Positions 25,065 to 35,467 of a DNA stretch of 64,000 bases are shown piece after piece (the first letter of the stretch is position 1; every line of letters starts with the position of its first letter). Below the pieces are notes generated by a model. It was not told the origin of the DNA, ran no database searches, and saw only the letters and a program-made list of their open reading frames with translations. The translations under genes were made by a program, and so were the position numbers. This DNA is from Exobasidium rhododendri (taxonomy: Eukaryota > Basidiomycota > Exobasidiomycetes > Exobasidiales > Exobasidiaceae). The stretch covers positions 3,782,001 to 3,846,000 of the forward strand of contig CP110630.1 in assembly GCA_026210745.1 (NCBI GenBank), in the 5' to 3' direction.

Positions 25065-26983
25065 ATGGTGCGATCTGTACTCACCATGCATTCTATCGGA
25101 AAGGTCGTTCTTCCTCACCGCAGATATCTTGCCTCCCATGCTACCTCTCGCCTGTTCCCCGACGAACCGACCCACCCACACATTATGACACAAGCGATCC
25201 CAGGCCCTTCTTCCACATCTCGCAGTCAGGATATCGGCGCTTTCCAGGACAACAAAGCGCACGGGTTTGTCGTCGACTACACCAACAGCTTAGGGAATTG
25301 GGTGAAAGATGCGGGTGCGTTTGCCGGTAGGTCGGTATCTTCTCTCCTGATGCTCAAAGCCCAATACTCCCCTCTCAGACGGCAATGTATTTCTGGACAT
25401 GTTTGCTCAGATTGCGTAAGTAGATCGTCTGCCTTGAGACATGTTGCCTTTGTGGAGCACCGTTTGACTGCTTCTTTCAGTTCCATCGCAGTCGGATACA
25501 ATCATCCCGAGTTATTGCAACTGGCCCGATCAGATGAATTCGTCACAGCAGCTATGAATAGACCAGCGATTGGATCTTTTCCACCAATGAAATGGGCAGA
25601 GTGGATTCAGACAGGAATCAACGCACCTCAGTTCCGGCCCAAAGGTCTTGACCAGGTATACACTACCATGTGTGGAAGCTGTGCAAACGAGTCAGCTTTC
25701 AAGGCAGCATTCATTGCCTATCAAGCTAGGCTTCGTGGTGAAGACGCATCATTCACAGAGGAGGAGCTGCAAAGCTGTATGAAGAACGCTAGTCCGGGCA
25801 GTCCTTCGCTGAGTATACTCAGCTTCACAAAAGCGGTGAGTTGCCTCCCTTTGCCTGTAACGTAGACGTCGCCCGATGCTCTTTCTAGAAAGCTGATCTG
25901 AACACTGCTAGTTCCATGGACGTCTCTTAGGGTCGCTAAGCACCACAAGAAGCAAAGCAGTCCACAAGATCGACATTCCTGCATTCGACTGGCCTGTTTG
26001 TCCTTGGCCAGGTGAGAGAGACACTGGGTCGCCAGCTAGAGGCAGAGCTGAAAATCGTCCTTAAAACCCTTCGTTCATCTCCAACTCCTGACAGATGTCA
26101 AATATCCCATGTCCGCACATCTAGCGGAGAATGCCAAAGCAGAAGAGAAGTCATTGGCTATGGTAGAGGAGCTGATCGAATCGTGGAAGAGTAAATCACC
26201 AGTAGCCGCGATCGTGATTGAGCCGATTGCATCAGAAGGGGGCGATCAGCATGCGTCTCCAGCGTTCTTTCGAAGTCTTCGTGAACTCACCAAAAGGCTA
26301 GGCGTATATATGATTGTCGATGAAGTACAAACAGGCGTCGGTGCTACCGGAACTCTATGGGCACATGAGAAGTGGGACCTCGACACACCGCCAGATGCCG
26401 TCACCTTTAGTAAGAAGTGAGTGGGGTAGCGTAGCCGCGTGCAGTGCGATAGTGTGAATGCGTCTCTGACAATTCTGCACGATAGGATGCAAGCTGCTGG
26501 ATTCTATCATAATCTCGAATTGAGGCCAAACATGCCATATCGACAGTATGGCACCTGGATGGGCGACCCCATTCGGACTCTGCAAGCTCGTGGAATCTTG
26601 AACGTCATTGCGAAGAACAATCTGGTGGAGCATACCGCCAACGTAGGCAATTACATCTATCAAGAACTGGATCAGCTGCAATCAGATAGCATCGTTAACC
26701 TGAGAGGTCAAGGGCAAGGCACGTTCATTGCCTGGGATGCTCAGAGTCCCGGAAAGAGAGACGAGTTGATCAAAAGGATGAAAGCAAAGGGCGTCCATCT
26801 AGGCGGATGCGGTGAACGAGTCAGTGCCTTGCTGTAGTAGTCGAGTAGGCTCCTCTATTTGCTGATGATGTTTCTTTTTGACTTATCCTACAGGCTGTAC
26901 GACTACGACCGATGCTCGTCTTTGAGAAGCACCACGCGGATCTCTTTCTCACCCATCTGTCCGACGTACTGAAGGAGATGTGA
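25065..26983 (+). CDS. UGA1: 4-aminobutyrate aminotransferase (GABA transaminase)
   Basis: PLP-dependent class III aminotransferase converting GABA and 2-oxoglutarate to succinate semialdehyde and glutamate, the first step of the GABA shunt. Seven exons: 25065-25314, 25379-25415, 25481-25835, 25912-26011, 26095-26416, 26486-26819 and 26894-26983, all in phase, 495 aa. Landmarks: [22 protein letters not shown] across intron 1, [79 protein letters not shown] and FSKKMQAAGF at the exon 5/6 junction, with the Schiff-base lysine at about residue 354-355. An Arg-rich leader ([13 protein letters not shown]) could target mitochondria. It converges with UDP-glucose dehydrogenase, leaving 122 bp. Confidence 0.95.
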
Positions 26984-27105
26984 AGATGTTATATAGATTG
27001 CTGACTCTATCTTAGTGTCATGATATACTTGCGTGACAAGGTCAAACGCCTTACAGATGTTTCTTGCATTGATGGCAAGGACAGAAAGCGGAGAAGCTCC
27101 CCCTT

Positions 27106-28891
27106 CTATGCCCACACGGGATCGACTACTTCTGGTCCTTGGCCTACTGTGTGTACCTTGAAGCCGATCTTTCTCAGCTCCCTGGCGTCGACGATACTTC
27201 TGCCATCAAAGAGAAAGGCAGGCTTTTTCATCTTACTGTAGATCTGTCTCCAATCGATAGTCTTGAACTCATCCCATTCTGTCGCAATGACGATAGCTTC
27301 CGAATCTAGGCATGCTTCCTCTGCGCTCTTGCAAATTGTGATCTGGGATTTGACTGCAGGACAGAGAGAGAAAGAGAAGAGGAGGAGACGGTAACACCTA
27401 GTGAGCCTCTTTCTGAGTCTTTTTAAAGTAGTGACGATCTGAGTAGCTCACCAGCTAGACTGTCGTCGACTATGCCGGGTTCAGTCAAATCGAGGTATAT
27501 CTGATTCGGGGAAACCTTTGGATCGTAGATGGACACCTGTGCCTTTTCTTGTCTGAAGTATTTGCATAGAGTAATTGCAGCCGATTCTCGCTGTGAGGGA
27601 TGCAGTGTGTGAGCCTCGACTGACGTGACTTGATCTGATCTGTCTCACTTCTCCCCCTCTGCGCTCGCACTCACTGTGTCTCCTGTGTTCTTCTTGAAAG
27701 CAAACCCAAGCACAGTAATCTTCTTTGTCGTAATCGTGTTAAAGAGGGTCTGGACGACTTTGCTTGCGAATCTTGACTTTGAATACTCATTCATGGTAAG
27801 GACTTGCTTCCAGTACTCGGCCACCATTGGTAAGTTCAGCGACTCGGACAGATACACCAAATTCAAGATATCTTTCTGAAAGCAACTGCCTCCAAATCCC
27901 ACACTGGCCTTTAAGAATTTGTTACCGATTCGACCATCCAGACCGCAAGCATGAGCGACCTCGTTGACGTCAGCTCCTGTCGCTTCACATATAGCCGCCA
28001 TTGCGTTGATACTGCTGATACGTTGTGCCAGTAAGGCATTGGCGGCCTGCCAGTAGAGCAATATGTCAACCTCGACGAAAATCCTCCACAAAGAATCCTT
28101 GCTTGCAGGCACTCACCAACTTGCTCAATTCACTACTCCAAAGACCAGTTGTGTAGACTTTCGACCGATCGACCCAATGAGCATAGACATCCGCTAGTCG
28201 AGCGGCCGCCAACTTTCCTTCATCGGTTTGCAGACTCCCGATCAATACCCGATCTGGGTTCTGCAAGTCTTGTACGGCTGTTCCCTCAGCCAAGAATTCG
28301 GGGTTGCTGAGTATGTCAAATTTGAGGCCAGGCTTAGCATTTGCTTCCAAGATCGTCCTCATAGAAGCGGCTGTTCGACACGGCACTGTTGACTTTTCTA
28401 CAATGATCTTCGACGAGGTGGAAACGCTAGCAATGCGGCGAGTGGATGATTCGACGTAGCTGCAAAGCCATGACAAGGAAGACAAAGGGATGAGTCATGA
28501 GCTTTGAGCCCGACTGTATTCAGACTCACTGCAGATCTGCCGCAAATCCTTTCCCAATACCAGACGTCTTCGTGGGCGTATTGACACTGACAAAGATCAA
28601 GTCCGCCTCTTGAATGCAGCGATCAACATCGGTGGTGAAGAACAAGTTCTTTCCTCTACACTTTTTTACAATATCTGCAAGTCCGGGCTCGTATACCGGC
28701 AGTTGATCGAGCTCGCCCGTTTCTGCATTTGGCTCACTGTTCCAGGCGGCGATCCTGACCGGGTTGATGTCGACAATCGAAACGATGATCTGCGGACAGT
28801 TGAGAGCAATCACTGTGCATGTTGGCCCCCCGACGTATCCTGCACCGATGCAGCATATCTTCCTGACCGGTTGTCTCGTTGAGCCAATCAT
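27106..28891 (-). CDS. UGD1: UDP-glucose 6-dehydrogenase
   Basis: Oxidises UDP-glucose to UDP-glucuronate with two NAD+, supplying UDP-xylose and glucuronic acid for capsule, wall or glycan synthesis. Five exons: 28891-28530, 28459-28117, 28046-27675, 27590-27452 and 27353-27106, in phase, 487 aa. The N-terminal Rossmann motif is [12 protein letters not shown]; then [21 protein letters not shown] and [17 protein letters not shown]. The catalytic cysteine lies in [14 protein letters not shown] at about residue 290. The C-terminal UDP-binding domain has [19 protein letters not shown] over an intron, and ends ATEWDEF...LFDGR. Length and motifs are typical of the eukaryotic enzyme. Nothing around it suggests a polysaccharide cluster. 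Confidence 0.95.
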
Positions 28892-29997
28892 CCTGTATCA
28901 ACGTCTCTGCGGGTACCTGGGGAAATGCTGTGGAGAGAGAATTGCTGTGGAGGGAGAGGCAGCTGCTGTCGAAACACTGGGAGCGTGGAGAAAGAGAGTG
29001 TGACAGGTCGAATTCGCCGCGTTAGATATCGAGACGTGTACTCTAATGAGCAATGCTTAGATGTCTATTTGTCGGGATGTTTGTCAATCTATCTCTACAC
29101 AGTGTAGCCTCAATCTCTGGTACCCTAAATGACAAACGCGTGGCCTGCGAACGTTCCAACGAAGATCCAGGCTAAGCCAGTCCAACGCCGCTTGCTGTGA
29201 CAAAAACACCTCGGTGCGGGAGAGAACGCGGGCATCGGCGGGCGTAGAAGAGGCAAGAAGATCACGCTGCCGTCGGAAAAGATCATCCTGACATAATCTC
29301 GCCTCAAAAAGGCAGCAATGTCTGAAGATGAGACTGACTTTGGAGATGGGGAGAGAGTGCTGCTCCCGCTCCCCCCATGTCTCACGAAAGCGAAAGAGGC
29401 GGATGACCGGGCGCCACATCACGAAAGGGATTCTTAGATCTTGTGAACTGTGTCAATTAGAGAAATGCCTTGTTGATCAAATATTTTCTAGTGGGCGTTT
29501 CTTATCAGCAATGGAGCGTGCCTAGTGACACACAAAGGACCAGCAAGGAAGATGCGAATCCTATACAGTAGAAAGAAGACCCAATCAGGTCTATATTCCA
29601 ATAGACGAAGTAAAATATAAATATGTAGGGTACAAGGTGAGTCGAAACAAGTTTCAAAAGTTTATATGAAGACCCGATCAAAAAGTTCGAAATAAGTAAT
29701 CACGTCAGGTCTGTAGTGGCTTTTCTGTTTCATTGTATGCCAACTTTCTAATAGCGTTTGTCCTACTGTTATTACCATTCGAAGCGTGGACGATATGCAG
29801 TACCTAACGGGTCTTGTATGGGGGGGTTTTAGCGGAGCCACTGTAGGGTTTTTCCCATCTAAGTGCCGGATTCGCTCACCAAAGATTAAAATCTCCTCGA
29901 GCTTTGATAACCTTCCCTCACCAACTTCCTCCGCGCAATTCTTTCTCCCAAGACACCTCCATCCCTCCTCTCTCACCCACCTTTGACTCGAACCAAG
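28892..29997. other. Divergent intergenic region between UGDH and a TPT transporter
   Basis: 1.1 kb. No gene could be supported. A minus-strand frame at 29385-29125 (86 codons, hydrophobic C-terminal end WTGLAWIFVGTFAGHAFVI) could be a very small membrane protein, but I recognise no family and overlapping frames are also open. The last 100 bp before 29998 are C/T-rich, as in a fungal core promoter or leader. Confidence 0.4.
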
Positions 29998-31415
29998 ATG
30001 TCCAAGGAACACACAACCTTGCCAATGCAGTCGCTTTCGGTGGACGAGAAACATGATCCTATCGCAGGTCACCCCTCGCCCACCAGACCTGCAGGCGTGA
30101 ACGGGACGGCTGCAATTGGAGGCAGCCATGTCCTTCCAGGAGGAAACAACAAGGCCGGAAACGAGAAGAAGATCCACCCAGCCGTCATCATCTCAATATG
30201 GATCGCCATGAGCTCAAGCGTCATTGGTGAGTAGTATTTTCTTAGCTCTTTGTGATTGGGTCGAAGGAAGAGGGGATTTTCTGGGAGGCTAATTTTCTTT
30301 TGCTTTTCCTCCTGAATTGTCGTTCCTATTACAGTCTACAACAAGGTGAGTAGCAGAGAGCAAGGTCGAATTCTTCGTGCAAGAGCCTGATCAAGCGTTC
30401 ATTTCTGTCCTGCAGTATATTCTCGATGACAAGACCGGTCTTAATTTCCGCTACCCGATCTTCCTCACCACTTTTCACATGGCCTTTTCAACTGTAGGCA
30501 CTCGTCTCTTGGCCAGATACACGCACCTTTTGGATGGTCTCGCCAACGTTGAAATGACAAGCGAGCGATGGTACAGGAACATCTTGCCCATTGGTGCCCT
30601 CTTCTCTGCTTCGTTGGTCTCTTCCAACGTCGCCTACTTGACTCTCAGTGTCAGCTTCATCCAGATGCTGAAGGTGCGTGTGTGCCCCGCTTCCTGCTCG
30701 ATGGACTCAAGGTATCTTTTGCTCACTACTCTCCCCTTCCCTACAGGCCTTTATGCCTGTGGCAGTACTACTTATCTCGTTCGTCTTTGGATTGAAGCAG
30801 CCTTCGGGTGTCTTGGTGGCTATCGTCATGTCTATTTCGCTGGGTGTCGCTACTGCCTCGTATGGTGAAGTAGACTTTGAGATGACTGGATTTATTGCGC
30901 AAGTCATGGCGATTGCCTTTGAATCTTCAAGATTGGTCATGGTTCAAGTCCTACTGCAGGGACTCAAGATGGATCCTCTCGTCAGTCTGTACTACTTTGC
31001 ACCCGTCTGTGCGGCCATCAACTTTGTCCTTTTGATCGTCTGGGAAGGATTCGAGCCTTTCCTCGAGCTGCGAAGAGTTGGTCCTCTTGTCCTCTTCACC
31101 AATGCAGGTGTTGCTTTCGGTCTCAACATTACTGCAGTCTACCTGAGTAAGTCGCTGCTGCTGCTGCTCACGAGTGCTGTTCGATCTTGTGCTTTCGCTG
31201 ACTAGCGCCTTTGCTGTTCTTTCTTGCTGTTCTTTCTATTGTCTTCTGCAGTCGGTGCTGCTTCCTCCCTCGTTCTTACCTTGTCAGGAGTCATCAAGGA
31301 TCTCCTGCTCATCTTCGGAAGTGTCCTCTTCTTCCGATCGGTTGTCACTCCTATTCAGTATATCGGCTACTCGATTGCCCTGATGGGTCTCGTCCTGTTC
31401 AAGCTCAAGGGATGA
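29998..31415 (+). CDS. Triose-phosphate translocator (TPT) family transporter
   Basis: Multi-span membrane transporter of the drug/metabolite superfamily; relatives move sugar phosphates or nucleotide sugars across ER/Golgi membranes. Five exons: 29998-30226, 30335-30345 (only 11 nt, encoding part of VYNK), 30416-30673, 30747-31146 and 31252-31415; all GT-AG and in phase, 353 aa. About ten membrane helices follow a 65-residue hydrophilic N-terminus: WIAMSSSVIVYNKYILDD, FMPVAVLLISFVFGL, VMSISLGVATASYGEVDF, FESSRLVMVQVLL, LTLSGVIKDLLLIFGSVL. The Lys-Asp pair in GVIKD and the VQVLL helix are typical of the TPT family. The substrate cannot be told from sequence. Confidence 0.9.
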
Positions 31416-31832
31416 TGTCGCAGTCACCGCACAGAGTCTTCATTCGCCTGTCTTAGCTCTATCGAACAGCAGGTTCTCGCGCCAGCCCTTCAGCTCCTTC
31501 CCCTTTCTCCTTTCTCCTATTTTCCCGAGACACGCAATTTGTAGTAGTGTCGCTACCTAATCTTCTGGCCTCCGACTTCACAACTTCCCTGCTGTAAAAA
31601 CTTCGTACTTTCCTCTTACTTTACTCCTCCATATTAATTCCCTCTCCTTCGTGCGCTATGAGGCTTTACGGTAATGCATAGATACACTCAATAAGAGGAT
31701 AATGTGGGGATGTGTGCAAAAGTATCATAATAAATGCAATGAAATACAAGAGTTTGCTCTATCAGAGAGAGAAGGTGTATCTAGACTACAGGCGGGAGAA
31801 TTCATCGTGCTCGTCCTTTGCGTCCGCTTCAT
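31416..31832. other. 3' intergenic region between convergent genes
   Basis: Transporter and FAD oxidoreductase end towards each other here. AATAAG and AATAAATG near 31690-31735 could serve polyadenylation. No gene seen. Confidence 0.4.
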
Positions 31833-32993
31833 CTACGAAAGAGCACTAATGTCTGCACTTAGTGGCTGGTTTAGGATCATCTCTTGCATGATCTTGCCTG
31901 TTCCAGGCCCCAAACAGACGCCCCATACGGAATGCCCCGCTGCCAGGTACAGTCCAAGATCCTTGTCAGCAGCGATGACAGGGCTTCCCGACGACACCGG
32001 CAAGTAACAAGCCTGTTCTCTCATGATCGTGGCTCCTGTTTTAGCGGAAAGATGAGAAGGCGAGAGATGTTGCATTTGTTCGATGAGCTTGGCCGTCTGA
32101 GTAGGATCGTATTGCACTTTATCAGCAGAGGCAGGCAAAGGGACTTTCTCGTCCGATTCACCACACGCATAGACAGTCCCGTCTTCTCTGCAGTACACCT
32201 CTGGAGCAGCTGCCTTCCTCCCATAGCGCATTTCGGTGAAAAGGCTATGGGCAGTCGTTGGTTTTGGCGACTGTATCACGATGGAATGAGCTCGCGATCC
32301 GGTGATGTGTGAAGATCTTCGATAGAAGGGCGGTTTCGGGATATTGCTGGGCAGAAGTGACTTGATGAGCGACCCGGTCCAAGGTCCGGCAGCCACCACG
32401 ACGTCGTCCACCGGCAGTCTACGTTCGCCTGCTTGAGTCTTGACTACGAGACCATTGATGTGTCCTGCTTCGTTCACCTCGATACGTTCTGCTCTAGTCT
32501 CCAGGAGGACGTCTACATTCTTCTTGTCCTGTGATCTGGCAATAAGATGTTGTACGAGTGCGAGAGGTGTGACTTGAGCGGTGGTGCCGTTCCCGCCCAT
32601 ACTGGAACTCTTCACTACATGTCTCCCTTCTATCCAATCTAGCTCGGGGGGACACTTGGATTTTACTTTTGTATCGTCAAATTCCAACGAGATGGTGTCC
32701 AATTCTCTGTAACCCCACTTTTCTCGACCTCCTTCTGCATCCGCCAATTCCTTGTGTAGTCTGAAGCTAAGCTTTGCCAGCGATGCAGTGTCAGATCCGT
32801 GCCAATCCTTGGCCAGGAAACCACCACTCTTCCCACTGGCAGCGGGTGCGACGTTGGCAGATTCTTCGATCAGAGTCAGACGAAGTGAGGTGGATGAAGA
32901 GGCAGCCTGCTGGGAAAGGTAGTAGAGCGTTGAGGAGCCGATGATACCGCCTCCAATAATTGCGATGTGACGCTCCATTTTTGCGCTTGGCAT
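31833..32993 (-). CDS. FAD-dependent oxidoreductase (D-amino-acid-oxidase fold), TDA3-like
   Basis: Single-exon flavoprotein of 386 aa from the ATG at 32993 (MPSAKMERH); a second ATG lies at 32978. The Rossmann FAD motif is IAIIGGGIIGSSTLYYLSQQ, followed by ASGKSGGFLAKDWHG, a second FAD segment VVVAAGPWTG and a C-terminal LYLAAGHSVWGVCLGPGTGK. These fit the fungal TDA3/YHR009C-type DAO family, linked in yeast to endosomal recycling. The reading frame stays open upstream to 33116, includes a hydrophobic stretch (LLAFVVIVVLLINLRFIL) and has no ATG, so an upstream exon giving a membrane anchor is possible. The GH5 gene is divergent, 292 bp away. Substrate unknown. Confidence 0.8.
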   Translation of the reverse strand: MPSAKMERHIAIIGGGIIGSSTLYYLSQQAASSSTSLRLTLIEESANVAPAASGKSGGFLAKDWHGSDTASLAKLSFRLHKELADAEGGREKWGYRELDTISLEFDDTKVKSKCPPELDWIEGRHVVKSSSMGGNGTTAQVTPLALVQHLIARSQDKKNVDVLLETRAERIEVNEAGHINGLVVKTQAGERRLPVDDVVVAAGPWTGSLIKSLLPSNIPKPPFYRRSSHITGSRAHSIVIQSPKPTTAHSLFTEMRYGRKAAAPEVYCREDGTVYACGESDEKVPLPASADKVQYDPTQTAKLIEQMQHLSPSHLSAKTGATIMREQACYLPVSSGSPVIAADKDLGLYLAAGHSVWGVCLGPGTGKIMQEMILNQPLSADISALS

Positions 32994-33285
32994 GATTAGT
33001 CGGGACAGAATGAAGCGCAAATTGATGAGGAGGACGACGATGACGACGAAAGCGAGTAAGGAATGACCGAACCTTCCTGTTGCCACCCTCGAATTAGAAG
33101 CCGTGCGTTTATTCACCCATGTTTTTTTTAAAGAGAAGGTGTGGAGGCATTACAATTCGTTTGCACGTCTTCGAAGTGTAGATACCACAGCCCCGTTTTG
33201 GAGGGATATCTTCTCCGATGCGGCAGGAGAGATACTCCAGCTTAGGACTACTATCTTCCTTGCCGGCCTCGCCCAGTCACAGACA

Positions 33286-35053
33286 ATGTTTGACAAGGTA
33301 TGTGAGCTGCTTATGTTTGGTTCACTTTCAGCCCAAAGCTCATCACGATACTGGTCTCGTAGGTACTTTCAAAGTTGAACAAATCTAGTCAAGGTGGTGA
33401 GCGTCAAAGCACTTCTGTGCCGGTTCAGGGGCAATGGACTGCCCCGCCAACACAGCAGCAGATGTAGTGAGTATGCTAGCAGTCAAGCTGTGAGGGTGCT
33501 TCATTGACCTGTGGACAGATGCTCATAATGCGTTTTGTTCCCAGTCGCTATCGCAAACAGCGAGGTGTGAATCTGGGAAGCTTCTTCACGCTTGAAGCCT
33601 GGCTCACCCCTAGCTTGTTCAATGGAGTGAACAATGCAAAGAGCGAATACGATCTGTGTAAGCAATTGGGAGAGCATGAAGCAAAAGAGCGTCTAGAGCG
33701 GCACTGGAACTCCTTTATTGATGACGGAGACTGGCAGGTGAGTCGGGGTGAAGTGTTCGCAACTCGTCGCTCTTTTGCCAACTAATTCTTGTGATCTCCC
33801 TTCTTTCCCCCCTGCAGTGGATGCAGAATCAGGGCATCAGCACCGTCCGACTGCCCATCTCATACTACCACTTCCTGCCTGGTCATCCAGACAAAGATGT
33901 CCGAAGCTTGATGAAGGACACAGAGTATGAGTCATTTGCAGCCATCTATCAATCGGCCTTTGCCTGCATTCAGCGCACGATTGAAAAGGCAAAGGAACAT
34001 CGCATCGGTGTCTTGATAGATCTACATGCTGCACCTGGTGGTCAGAACGGAGACGGTCACAGTGGTCTATCGAATGGGAAAGCAGACTTTTACCATCGAA
34101 GCAATATGAAGAACACCAGCTCCATCTTATGTGCGATAGTGAATATGTTTGGCTCGATGGAGAACGTCACCGGCGTTGAGCTCATCAACGAACCGCAAGA
34201 CAATGGAAAGCTGATGGATTGGTACAAGGATGTGATCGGACAGCTTAGATCGGACTGTAAGGATATCAACATCCCGCTCTACTTTGGAGACTGCTGGAAT
34301 CCGCAAAAGTATGGTCAGGTGATTGAATCGCACAAGGGCGGGGCAGGACCGTTGATCTTGGACCACCACTTCTATCGATGCTTCACCCCGCAAGATTGTC
34401 ACAAGTCAGCGGCGCAACACACAGATGAGATACGTCCAGATCAGAATGGATCCGCTTATCAACAGCTCAGCAGCATGTCTTCCCAAGTACAGAAGAGCAT
34501 CATCATCGGCGAATGGTCAGCCGCGCTGAATCCAGGCAGTCTTCAGAATTGCGGCAACGATCAGAAGGGTCACCAGAGGAGTTGGGCAAGAGCTCAACTG
34601 AGCGCCTTCAACGAACAGTGCGGTGGCTACTTTTACTGGACATTGAAGAAGGAGGGAGCAACGGATGTAGGCTGGTGCTTTTACTCTGCGATCGAGAACG
34701 ACATCTTACCCTCAGGACTAGGTCGACCGCGATCCAACATCAATCTTGACCAACTGCAGCAACACATGCAGCAGGAAGGTGAGAACAACTACAATGGCCA
34801 CGTCGACTACTGGAGCAAGAACAGTAAGGGGAAGACGATGCATCACGAAAAGTATCGAGACGGTTTCACTCAGCTCACAAAAGACTGCGTCGACTTTTAC
34901 CGTACTTCAGGAGAGGAAATTGGCTTCGTCGGTCTTTGGGTAGCACAACGAGCCAGTGCACACTCGCAAGAGCATGGCCAGGACGGCGAGTGGGAATTCA
35001 TCCATGCAGGCACAAAAGCAGTGGAGTGCTTTCAACGAGGTCTGCAGTCGTAG
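33286..35053 (+). CDS. Intracellular GH5 glycoside hydrolase (YBR056W-like, exo-beta-1,3-glucanase group)
   Basis: Beta-glucosidase/glucanase-type enzyme in four exons: 33286-33297 (12 nt, MFDK), 33363-33466, 33545-33737 and 33818-35053; in phase, 514 aa. Family motifs: YRKQRGVNLGSFFTLEAWLTPSLF split in two, WMQNQGISTVRLPISYYHF, IDLHAAPGGQNGDGHSG, ELINEPQ with the acid/base Glu, and IIIGEWSAAL with the nucleophile Glu; WTLKKEG follows. Both catalytic residues are present. There is no signal peptide, unlike wall exoglucanases; this matches yeast YBR056W, a GH5 protein kept inside the cell. The 12-nt first exon is inferred from phase and is the weakest part. Substrate may be sterol- or lipid-glucosides or a storage glucan; that is inference. 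Confidence 0.85.
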
Positions 35054-35467
35054 GTGAAAAGCAAGCTCGTCGACTCAGTCAGCGTTGGCCGCCGCCTGAT
35101 CGGGTCAAGTTCTGTTCCTTATCATGTACATCTCACCCATCCTATCCTCAGGTCATGTCGTGTCTCCGAATCGGTGAAAGTCTCTGCCTACTTTCTAGCT
35201 GTGTCATGTATCTGACTTGGCTTGTGGCTCACATGCCTTCCTCTCCCTGGAGACCTGAAACACCGTCCCCGTTTGGTCCAGTGCTCTCAGCCTCCTCTCC
35301 CCCATATACTGCTCATTGCAATATTCAATCAGAGTTGCTCATCCACGAAGAATAGGTAGATTCAATATTTCCGAAGGATTGCAGATCCGAAAGACGAAAG
35401 AAAATTAAAGTGACAAAGAAAGGGTAAATATGAGAGACTACTACATCGCGAGGAATGTCTTTTTACT
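35054..35467. other. 3' intergenic region between convergent genes
   Basis: The GH5 gene and glycerol-3-phosphate dehydrogenase converge here. No gene supported; an open plus-strand frame from 34936 to 35355 is continuation in a non-coding frame. Confidence 0.4.

Noticed and set aside
25002-29000. GABA transaminase, UDP-glucose dehydrogenase and the TPT transporter as a metabolic cluster
   Set aside because: The enzymes share no pathway and lie in mixed orientations; nothing else supports co-regulation.
29978-29998. Reverse-strand GGTTCGAGTCA resembling a B-box
   Set aside because: It lies in the leader just before the TPT start codon and no cloverleaf forms around it.
29662-30177. 171-codon minus-strand frame
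   Set aside because: It overlaps the promoter and first exon of the TPT transporter and has no family resemblance.
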